Source: an uncultured Verrucomicrobiales bacterium (lineage in GTDB: Bacteria; Verrucomicrobiota; Verrucomicrobiia; Verrucomicrobiales; Akkermansiaceae). Taken from it: a stretch of DNA of 12,479 nucleotides. Below, piece by piece: positions 6,902 to 12,479 of this stretch; positions within the stretch are counted from its first letter, which is position 1, and each line of letters opens with the position of its first letter. Under the pieces are notes generated by a model. The model made no database searches. It was not told where the DNA came from and saw only the letters and a list, made by a program, of their open reading frames with translations. The DNA is taken from the NCBI GenBank assembly GCA_937969125.1, contig CALBVA010000297.1, positions 1-12,479 of the forward strand, given 5' to 3'. A program made the position numbers and the translations under genes.

Positions 6902-6929
6902 CAAAATGAAGATTTTTGCCCTCATTTTG
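6902..6929. repeat. Inverted repeat 3' of the phospholipase D gene
   Basis: CAAAATGA (6902-6909) and TCATTTTG (6922-6929) form a perfect 8-base stem around a 12-base loop, starting 16 bases after the phospholipase D stop on the - strand. It is AT-rich and not followed by a T-run, so it is a weak terminator candidate or an mRNA 3'-end hairpin. The rest of the gap 6804-6945 shows nothing I can name. Confidence 0.4.
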
Positions 6930-6945
6930 TCGGCGAGTGCCCGCT

Positions 6946-8232
6946 TCAGAGCTGCTCCTCCAGTAGGCGAGCGAAGATCGTTTGATAAAACGGAGGCTTG
7001 AGGGATGAGAGATTCGCCGGGGTGATCCGTGTGCTGTGCAGAAGATCTTTCCGGATGATGCGGAGTTGCTCCCTCGCAAAAACCCGGGAATCAACGTGGA
7101 GGTTGTTCTCATCATTAATAAAGAACGACCGTCCATCAAGGTTCGCCGAGCCAACAATGCTGAGCCGGGCGTCGGCCACGATGACCTTGGTATGGAGGCG
7201 GGCCTTCTCGTATTGGTAAAGCTGGATCCCCGCCGCGAGGTATCGCTTCCAGTGGATCTGCGAGGCGTGGCGCGTGGGTTTAGAGTCGATGGTCTCATTG
7301 GGTACCATCACCGTGATCTTCACTCCCCTGGCAGCGGCGGCGAGGAGGGCTTTTCGGAAGTCGGTATTCGGCACGAAGTAGGCTTGCTGGATAAAGAGGC
7401 TCTCGCGCGCACCATTGATGGTGGCCAATACGCTGTGTGCGATAGGATGACGCCGATCCGCCGGGCTATCCCACACCACTTGCATCCGGGTGGGGCCAGT
7501 CGCACGGAGAGGTGGGAAGTACGAGAAACCTTGTAGTTCCTCACCGGTGTTTTCTTTCCAGTTTTCACAAAACGATCTCTGGAAGTCAGCGACCGCCGGC
7601 CCTGTGATCTCATACTGATTATCCCGCCAGTGCTTTTTAGTATGGGCATCTCCATTCCAAGTGTAGCCAAAGCCCGCCCCGCCAGTGTAGGCGATCTGGC
7701 CATCCACCACGAGGATCTTGCGATGGGTGCGATTATTCCAGCGCCAGGGACGAAAGGGATTGGGCGGGTGGAAGATCACGACCTCGGCACCGGCTTTTCG
7801 TAACATGGCAATATCTTCCTTCTGTACCTTTCTGCAGCCGATGGCATCAAGGATGACCTTCACCTGCACACCGGCGCGGGCCCTGGCAGCCATCGCGCGG
7901 AAGAAATGATCGGCAATGGAGAGAGGTTGATCGTTCAGATTCTTCGGAGCAGTCGCCATCGCGAAAGTTTCAAAGGTGATGCTCTTCTCTGCCTTACGAA
8001 TCGCGGCAAGCATCGGCGGGAAGAATTCATCTCCGTTCACAAGGGTGCGGACGCGGTTACCGGAGCTCCAGCGTGTGCCAGAACGGGCTTCTAGCTTTGC
8101 GAAAAATTCCGGTGATCCGACTGCGATGCCCTGTCCAAAATCCGGATCGACGGTGGAATTGAAACAAGACGCCGTCAGCAGCGCAAAACTGCAAGCGAGT
8201 AATCTAGCGGCCCTCGCCCAGGCGCTCGGCAA
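6946..8232 (-). CDS. Phospholipase D / cardiolipin synthase-like lipoprotein
   Basis: The protein carries two complete HKD motifs of the phospholipase D superfamily: HRKILVVD, followed by GQIAYTGGAGFG, and HTKVIVAD, followed by SIVGSANLDGRS. These are about 170 residues apart, the layout of bacterial cardiolipin synthases and related transphosphatidylases. The proposed TTG start at 8232 gives 428 residues beginning MPSAWARAARLLACSFALLTASC, a good lipoprotein signal with lipid-attachment Cys23. The overlap with the upstream phosphoesterase gene is then only 29 bases, and a GAGG lies three bases before the TTG. The longest reading, from ATG 8361, or from ATG 8286, would overlap by 158 or 83 bases and give an implausibly long Pro/Ser-rich leader. 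Cleavage and lipidation would place it on the periplasmic side of the membrane, acting on phospholipid headgroups. The exact substrate cannot be told from sequence. Confidence 0.88.
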   Translation of the reverse strand: MPSAWARAARLLACSFALLTASCFNSTVDPDFGQGIAVGSPEFFAKLEARSGTRWSSGNRVRTLVNGDEFFPPMLAAIRKAEKSITFETFAMATAPKNLNDQPLSIADHFFRAMAARARAGVQVKVILDAIGCRKVQKEDIAMLRKAGAEVVIFHPPNPFRPWRWNNRTHRKILVVDGQIAYTGGAGFGYTWNGDAHTKKHWRDNQYEITGPAVADFQRSFCENWKENTGEELQGFSYFPPLRATGPTRMQVVWDSPADRRHPIAHSVLATINGARESLFIQQAYFVPNTDFRKALLAAAARGVKITVMVPNETIDSKPTRHASQIHWKRYLAAGIQLYQYEKARLHTKVIVADARLSIVGSANLDGRSFFINDENNLHVDSRVFAREQLRIIRKDLLHSTRITPANLSSLKPPFYQTIFARLLEEQL

Positions 8233-8926
8233 GGACCTCGGGGAGGCCGGCGGCGCGGATCTTTTGCTGGGTGGTGGAGAGATCATATTCGACCCGGCGG
8301 AAACTGACAGTGGAGGTCGGGATGTCGTAAATGGCGTAGCAGGCACGCCAGTCGCCATCACGAGGTTGTCCCACTGAGCCGGTATTAATGAAATACTTCA
8401 TCCCAGGCTCGATGACCACAGACTCCGCCATGACCTCAGCGACACGGCTGTCACGGATAAAGATGCGCGGCACGTGGGTGTGACCGTGAAAGCAGAGATT
8501 GGTAAACTGGTAGGAGAAGTTCGACATGGCATCGAACTTGTTCGTCACGTAGTTCCAGGACTGAGGCTGATCCAGGGTGGAGTGCACCACGGTGAAATCT
8601 TCAACCTGCCGGACCATGCGGATATTGCGCAGCCAGTCGCGCTGGTCGGTGGAGAGCTGATCGCGGGTCCACTCCAGTGCGGCAGCGGCTACGGGATTCA
8701 TGCTCTCCAGGCTATGCGAGCCGGAGGCGTCCTCATCGTGATTCCCTTTTACGACGGGCCAATCGTTGGTGCGAACGGTCTCGAGGCAGGCATAGGGGTC
8801 GGCGTTGTAACCAACAATATCGCCCATGCAGACGCGGTCGGTGCAGCCCTGTTCGTCAGCGTCCTCAAGGACGGCTTCGAGGGCCTCTAGATTGGCGTGG
8901 ATATCTCCGAAAAGGGCAATGCGCAT
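8204..8926 (-). CDS. Metallophosphoesterase, YfcE/calcineurin-like family
   Basis: This is a cytoplasmic two-metal phosphoesterase of 240 residues. All metal ligands of the superfamily are visible: GDIHAN (7-12), GDIVGYNADP (35-44), KGNHD (60-64), VVHST (113-117) and HGHTHVP (147-153), followed by INTGSVGQPRDGD (180-192), characteristic of the YfcE-like branch. Start ATG 8926 (MRIALFGDIHAN) places the first beta strand at the N-terminus as in homologues. The longer reading from 9022 adds a 32-residue leader that overlaps the intergenic inverted repeat and is rejected. The substrate is unknown; family members act on phosphodiesters, nucleotides or phosphoproteins. The 3' end overlaps the phospholipase D gene, suggesting coupled translation. 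No clear ribosome-binding site precedes the start. Confidence 0.93.
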   Translation of the reverse strand: MRIALFGDIHANLEALEAVLEDADEQGCTDRVCMGDIVGYNADPYACLETVRTNDWPVVKGNHDEDASGSHSLESMNPVAAAALEWTRDQLSTDQRDWLRNIRMVRQVEDFTVVHSTLDQPQSWNYVTNKFDAMSNFSYQFTNLCFHGHTHVPRIFIRDSRVAEVMAESVVIEPGMKYFINTGSVGQPRDGDWRACYAIYDIPTSTVSFRRVEYDLSTTQQKIRAAGLPEVLAERLGEGR

Positions 8927-8949
8927 AACGCTAAGATGAAGGAGTAGTA

Positions 8950-8977
8950 AAATTACGGGAGAGGGAGAGAGTGTAAA
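8950..8977 (-). promoter_or_regulatory. Possible sigma70-type promoter for metallophosphoesterase-PLD
   Basis: Reading the - strand, TTTACA (8977-8972) is five of six to the -35 consensus. After 16 bases comes TAATTT (8955-8950), a poor -10 match of three of six, 23 bases before the ATG at 8926. It lies in the 108-base gap that separates this gene pair from the upstream ABC unit, the one place in the - strand cluster with room for a promoter. Confidence 0.22.
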
Positions 8978-9011
8978 GGATAGATTGCTGATCTGGTGGT
9001 CGGGATCATCA

Positions 9012-9029
9012 GGAAAACACAAGTTTTCC
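9012..9029. repeat. Perfect inverted repeat after the TPR-like gene
   Basis: GGAAAAC (9012-9018) and GTTTTCC (9023-9029) pair perfectly over seven bases with a four-base loop, starting five bases beyond the stop of the TPR-like gene on the - strand. No T-run follows, so it is at most a weak intrinsic terminator separating the ABC unit from the phosphoesterase-PLD pair. A protein-binding site is another possibility. Confidence 0.4.
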
Positions 9030-9034
9030 CCTCA

Positions 9035-10084
9035 TCACTGACTTCCACCTAGTGGATTCTTTTTTAAGGACTCCTTCTTTAGCATCCAACCTGGCATGAT
9101 CATCTTCGGTTCGTCCTCCTTTCGGAGGTAATCATTGTCGTGGATACGGCGGGTGGTGCGCGTTTTAAACGGATTCCACTGATCGGGAACCTTCAGTTCC
9201 TCAATGAGCTCCTTCATCACTTCGTCGATCTGGCCGGCGTAGAAGTTTTCCTCAAGGACGCGCTGGCGGTAATTATAAAGCTCACGATAAGCCTGCTCCT
9301 TCGTGCGGAAAATCTCGCCGAGCTTCGGACGGAGCGCATCCTCCGGAAGGGCGGGATTGGTAGAGAGGATAAAGAAAAGACAGCGGAAAGAAGGAACACG
9401 AAGATGACGCGGGCTCTGCATGAGGAGCTTCTGAGCACCGTCATACGCTTCGATTTCGCGTCCCGGGATGCGGGCAATGACGTAGAGGTAGCGGCGTTGG
9501 TAAACAGGATTCCCGAATGAGGCCGCCTTCTTCAAGGACTCCGCTGCGCGAGGAAGATCGGGACGTTTATAGCGGTTCGACCACATCGCCCCGCGCTCGA
9601 ACCACAGCTCCTCATCCTCCGGCATGAATTCGAGTCCGCGCTCGTAGAATGCGTTCCCCTTCTCCAGAAATTCTTTTTCCAGTGCCAGCCGTCGGACCGG
9701 GCTGAAGTCGCGGTTGGTCTTCGCCCAGGCGGCCCCATTGTAAGCGAGGTGCCAGCCACCGTGGGACCAGTAAAAGGTGTTATAAGGTTCAAGAGTGGTG
9801 ATGAGGTCGTATTTCCGTTCCAGCGCAGGCCAATCCTGATCCTCAAAATCTTCGTGCGCCTGCAGACTTAGCATGGAGGCCATGACCGAGCGAAGCCCGC
9901 CAAAGGCCCCTGCCAGGCTGGTCTGTCCCATACGGCTCCAGGATTCGGCGGAGATGCGCGGCTGCACAATCTTCCGTTCGCGCAGATCCTCGGTGAACTT
10001 CTGCTCCAGAGGCATCCGCAGGTAGCCGGTCCCCGCGATTCCTGCGGCGACGACGATAAGGTTCCGGATGAGCTTGCTGGACAT
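9035..10084 (-). CDS. TPR-like membrane-anchored protein of the ABC exporter unit
   Basis: This 349-residue protein has one N-terminal membrane helix (SKLIRNLIVVAAGIAGTGYL, 3-22) and a long soluble helical part, so it is probably anchored in the inner membrane with the bulk outside. Residues about 75-225 contain TPR-like helix pairs: DWPALERKYDLITTLEPYN, then ALEKEFLEKGNAFYERGLEF followed by MPEDEELWFERGAMW, and DLPRAAESLKKAASFGNPVY. The C-terminus is basic (LKKESLKKNPLGGSQ). Its gene follows the ABC permease by 24 bases, so the two are surely co-transcribed, and a role as accessory subunit of that transporter is inferred from position. I do not recognise a named family, though similar genes next to ABC-2 permeases are, to my knowledge, common in Verrucomicrobiota. 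Confidence 0.82.
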   Translation of the reverse strand: MSSKLIRNLIVVAAGIAGTGYLRMPLEQKFTEDLRERKIVQPRISAESWSRMGQTSLAGAFGGLRSVMASMLSLQAHEDFEDQDWPALERKYDLITTLEPYNTFYWSHGGWHLAYNGAAWAKTNRDFSPVRRLALEKEFLEKGNAFYERGLEFMPEDEELWFERGAMWSNRYKRPDLPRAAESLKKAASFGNPVYQRRYLYVIARIPGREIEAYDGAQKLLMQSPRHLRVPSFRCLFFILSTNPALPEDALRPKLGEIFRTKEQAYRELYNYRQRVLEENFYAGQIDEVMKELIEELKVPDQWNPFKTRTTRRIHDNDYLRKEDEPKMIMPGWMLKKESLKKNPLGGSQ

Positions 10085-10108
10085 GATGAAGGACGAGGGA
10101 GGGATTCT

Positions 10109-11044
10109 TTAAAATTCCTTATCCGAGAAAACGAACCAAGAAAGGACAGTGTAGATGCCAATATAAAGAGCGGTGAATCCCACAATCTGGCCGACATCAG
10201 ACGGGAGGATTTCCTGCGCCCGCACCGCACCATCGGAGATCGCCTCGTAAAGCTGGAAGTCCGGAAACACGAGCGAGATCAGCGTGGTGAGGATCTTCTC
10301 GGGCAGACTGGGATCATCACCGAAGTTTTCGGACTGGAAGAGGCCGTCCCGCGCGATTGATTGGAAAGCCCCAATGATCCAGATCATCACGCTCGTCGCG
10401 ATGGTGAAAAGCGTGGAGGAGGAAAAGGTCGAGATCAGCAATGCCACCGCTGCAATCACACAGGCCTTCAGAAAATGTGCGAGGACCCCGTATTGCAGAT
10501 TAATCGTTGGTCCATGAGCCGCGATTTCAGCTTGTGCTTTCGCGACCTCACTTTCCGGAAAATTCCTCACCGTGCTCAGATACTCGGTGAGCTGGGCGCT
10601 GACCTGTTCCGCACGGAAGTGCAGCGTCGCGACCATAAGAAGGTCCATCACTAGAATCGCAATGAAGACCACTGCGATCACACCGAAGAGCTTTCCCACA
10701 AGATAATCCAACCTCGGCACCGGCTTGCAGAGGATGGTGTAGAGCGTGCGATCCTCGATATCCCTCGGGATGAGCAGGGCCGTGGAAACCACCGCGAACA
10801 GCGAAGTGAAGAGCATCATCGTGCCCATGCAGAGATTCTTGTGAAAGCGGAGCTCCTGCTCAGGGAGCATCGTCTCCGGCCCGTTGAACCAAAAGGCATC
10901 GAAGAATTGCAGCCCGATGAAGGCGAGCGCGATCGGGATGAGAAAGTAAAACACCTTCATCCGCACCAACTGGGTCACGGTGCTCTGCGCGATGATCAGG
11001 ATGCGTCGCGGCGAGATGAAGGAGGTCTTGGAAGGGCTACTCAT
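10109..11044 (-). CDS. ABC-2 type transporter permease
   Basis: This is a membrane subunit of 311 residues with about six hydrophobic segments (near 30-47, 73-93, 118-140, 190-206, 212-228 and 285-306). The cytoplasmic motif PRDIEDRTLYTILCKPVPRLDYLVGKLFG region (93-121) is typical of ABC-2 permeases of the NosY/GldF-like type. A hydrophilic loop at about 143-185 follows the third helix. It pairs with the ATPase encoded 24 bases upstream to form an exporter, presumably as a dimer of each subunit. The substrate cannot be read from sequence; this class moves lipids, polysaccharides, peptides or drugs. No recognisable ribosome-binding site precedes the ATG. Confidence 0.93.
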   Translation of the reverse strand: MSSPSKTSFISPRRILIIAQSTVTQLVRMKVFYFLIPIALAFIGLQFFDAFWFNGPETMLPEQELRFHKNLCMGTMMLFTSLFAVVSTALLIPRDIEDRTLYTILCKPVPRLDYLVGKLFGVIAVVFIAILVMDLLMVATLHFRAEQVSAQLTEYLSTVRNFPESEVAKAQAEIAAHGPTINLQYGVLAHFLKACVIAAVALLISTFSSSTLFTIATSVMIWIIGAFQSIARDGLFQSENFGDDPSLPEKILTTLISLVFPDFQLYEAISDGAVRAQEILPSDVGQIVGFTALYIGIYTVLSWFVFSDKEF

Positions 11045-11068
11045 GAACTTGGAAAAAAGACGGTGGGA

Positions 11069-11941
11069 TTACTTTGAAGCCGCATCTGGACTACGGCCGC
11101 CGGTCTCCTTCAGGAAAAGACTCTCCAGCGTAGTGCGCGGATGGCCTTCCGAGACCAATTCCACCTCATCGGTGACATCGACCAGCATATGGATCTGCTC
11201 CAGCAGGTCGGGAGTGGCATTTTTCAGGATCAGCTCGGTGCGATCCTCCAGCGAAATGAGATCATCAAGTCGACCCTCATTGACCAAAACCCCTTCATGA
11301 ATGATCCCCACCCGGTCACAAATCTCCTGCACCTGCTCCAGAAGGTGCGAACAGAGAAAAACGGTAATACCGCGACCCTTCAGCTCCAGAATGAGATCAC
11401 GAATCTGCCGCGAGCCCGTGGGATCGACCCCCGCCGTCGGCTCATCTAACACCACCAGCTTCGGATCCTGCACCAGAGCCTGGGCCAGCCCGATACGCTG
11501 CAGCATCCCTTTTGAAAAACCCTTCAGCTGCCGGTCCCGTGCCTCCTGCAGACCCACCAGCTCTAGCAGCTCCTCCACCCGGTGGGCCAGCTGCTTTCCA
11601 CGCATCCCACAAAGCTTCCCATAAAATCTCACTGTTTCCGCCGCTGTCAGGTGTTTATAGAAGTAGGGATTCTCCGGGAGGAATCCCACCTCGCTGCGCG
11701 AATCCACCTTCACCGAATTCTTCCCGAAAACCGCACACGAACCTGAGGTCGACGCCACCAGCCCCAGCACAGCCTTCATCGTCGTCGACTTCCCGGAGCC
11801 ATTTGGCCCAATGAGCCCGTACACCTCACCCGGTGCGATCTTCAACGAAACATCCTGCACCGCCCGCACCTTCTTTCCACGGAAGGGACCCTTGAAGTCT
11901 TTTACCAGGTTTTTCACTTCCACTGCGGGCGTCTCGCTCAT
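11069..11941 (-). CDS. ABC-2 type transporter ATP-binding protein
   Basis: This is the ATPase subunit of the exporter, 290 residues. Walker A GPNGSGKST (45-53), the signature GFSKGMLQRIGLAQAL (141-156), Walker B LVVLDEPTAGVDP (162-174) and the switch His of LCSHLLEQ (His199) are all intact. The Q-loop position reads GFLPENPYFYKHLT (86-99) with Glu where Gln is usual, a variant common in GldA/CcmA-like exporters. A C-terminal extension of about 70 residues after the nucleotide-binding core contains a small alpha/beta domain typical of this class. It is the first gene of a five-gene - strand array. The 194-base gap upstream must hold its promoter. The protein is cytoplasmic and binds the permease encoded downstream. 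Confidence 0.95.
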   Translation of the reverse strand: MSETPAVEVKNLVKDFKGPFRGKKVRAVQDVSLKIAPGEVYGLIGPNGSGKSTTMKAVLGLVASTSGSCAVFGKNSVKVDSRSEVGFLPENPYFYKHLTAAETVRFYGKLCGMRGKQLAHRVEELLELVGLQEARDRQLKGFSKGMLQRIGLAQALVQDPKLVVLDEPTAGVDPTGSRQIRDLILELKGRGITVFLCSHLLEQVQEICDRVGIIHEGVLVNEGRLDDLISLEDRTELILKNATPDLLEQIHMLVDVTDEVELVSEGHPRTTLESLFLKETGGRSPDAASK

Positions 11942-12135
11942 TTCAAAGTTACTCTAGCGACCTCCGCTGCCGGTGCAAGAGAGCGGGTGAGGCAAGGTGC
12001 ATAAAAACTCTCAACCTGCCCCCAAAGCCTATTGGAGCACTGAAAGAGAAGCCAAACCACTCTGTAACCATTCACTTCAACTTCTCCCAAAAGCTCACTG
12101 CTGAAGCCCCGCAACCAAGGCTTAAAGCCTGAAAC
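11942..12135. other. Gene-free gap between ABC operon and RAYT remnant
   Basis: These 194 bases contain no supportable reading frame. Reading the - strand, TTGCAC (11978-11973) and TAGAGT (11956-11951) with a 16-base spacer are a weak promoter candidate for the ABC operon. It would start transcription only a few bases before the ATG, giving a nearly leaderless message. A 13-base palindrome, AGGCTTAAAGCCT, lies at 12118-12130 just beyond the transposase stop and may be part of a REP-like terminus. Confidence 0.4.
12118..12130. repeat. Short palindrome next to the RAYT 3' end
   Basis: AGGCTT and AAGCCT flank a single central A, making a perfect 13-base palindrome five bases past the transposase stop. 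RAYT genes are often flanked by REP palindromes, but this one is too short to assign with confidence and could be chance. Confidence 0.25.
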
Positions 12136-12479
12136 TTAACACTCCCGCGAAGCGGAAAGGTCCCTCAACGACCAAATCTCCCCCGCCATCTCCTTCAAGG
12201 CTCCCTTCGGCTTCCGCGCTCCATCCTTCCGCTTCGGCCCAAATCGTTCCCGGCACGATTCAAAGACTTCATTCACAAACCTCTTCGAGCCCAAAACCCC
12301 ACATCCTTAAAATAACGCACCCGATTCCTCACCACCTTCGCAATCCGCAAATCCCGCGCCCGCTCATCCTCCAATCGTTCCAATTCCGCCTCCGCCTGCT
12401 CCCGCGACATCCCCTTCCGCGTCACCACCCTGCGCTTCGTCCTGGAATTGCCTCTCTCCTCCCCTTCCTCCATTCCACC
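12136..12479 (-). pseudogene. REP-associated tyrosine transposase (RAYT), C-terminal part, frameshifted and cut by window edge
   Basis: Two adjacent - strand frames together give the C-terminal region of a RAYT (IS200/IS605-related Y1 transposase domestic to REP repeats). The first frame, open from the right edge, reads TKRRVVTRKGMSREQAEAEL and then AKVVRNRVRYFKDVG before hitting TGA at 12275-12273. Shifting frame by one base in the GGGG run near 12297-12300 continues VLGSKRFVNEVFESCRERFG, PKRKDGARKPKGALKEMAG and EIWSLRDLSASREC, stopping at 12136. This order (TRKG, RVRYF-DG-VLGS-FV, F-E--R--FG-KRK-GAR, LRDL) is the RAYT C-terminal pattern. A one-base deletion, real or from sequencing, explains it. 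The catalytic HUH/Tyr domain would lie beyond the window, so whether the rest is intact is not visible. If the frameshift is real, the gene is inactive or truncated. Confidence 0.82.

Noticed and set aside
6831..7298. 155-residue - strand frame overlapping the PLD 3' end
   Set aside because: It is another frame of the HKD-containing coding region, Arg/Ser-rich with no motif.
8233..8361. 43-residue N-terminal extension of the PLD protein
   Set aside because: It lies inside the phosphoesterase gene, is Pro/Ser-rich out-of-frame translation, and would bury the lipoprotein signal.
8927..9022. 32-residue N-terminal extension of the metallophosphoesterase
   Set aside because: The extension overlaps the hairpin and gap, has no homology-like features, and the family starts at M-R-I-x-x-x-G-D-x-H.

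Overview
The window looks like chromosomal DNA of a Verrucomicrobiota bacterium, probably from Verrucomicrobiae near Luteolibacter/Haloferula. The basis is inference from content: a GC-rich genome, an exported protein with a DPDGDG motif and an FYRLKVT-type C-terminus, a DUF3570/ApbE/DUF4266 cluster, an ABC-2 exporter followed by a TPR-like membrane protein, and a RAYT-type transposase. Most start codons lack a clear Shine-Dalgarno sequence. No 16S or other phylogenetic marker is present, so the placement is tentative.

Region 1 (1-2631, + strand) is a compact operon. It holds the C-terminal 200 residues of a DUF3570 outer-membrane beta-barrel protein, an ApbE-type FAD:protein FMN transferase, a 70-residue DUF4266 lipoprotein ending in CGCN, and an exported protein with an Ig-like segment and an acidic calcium-type loop. 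The first three genes overlap and the fourth follows after 15 bases. DUF3570, DUF4266 and ApbE are recurrent neighbours in Gram-negative bacteria and suggest an envelope redox or flavinylation unit of unknown purpose.

Region 2 (2628-4055, - strand) is an M32-family metallocarboxypeptidase. Its stop codon overlaps that of the preceding operon tail to tail.

Region 3 (4169-6803) is the least ordinary part. Two convergent genes encode paralogous, membrane-anchored proteins with a degenerate, shortened protein-kinase-like N-terminal domain. One is a short form (259 aa) with a C-terminal membrane anchor. The other (611 aa) continues through a long Pro/Ala/Gln-rich linker, a membrane helix and a predicted extracytoplasmic OB-fold-like domain. 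Both lack the usual kinase lysine, HRD and DFG residues. I know of no named family for them.

Region 4 (6946-11941, - strand) reads ABC-2 ATPase, ABC-2 permease, TPR-like membrane protein, then after 108 bases a YfcE-like metallophosphoesterase and a phospholipase D/cardiolipin-synthase-type lipoprotein. The first three form a tight unit with 24-base gaps. The last two overlap and are probably co-transcribed.

Region 5 (11942-12479) has 194 bases without a gene, then the C-terminal end of a REP-associated tyrosine transposase (RAYT) on the - strand. This copy is broken by a one-base frameshift and runs off the right edge.

No rRNA, tRNA, CRISPR array, prophage or complete insertion sequence is visible.
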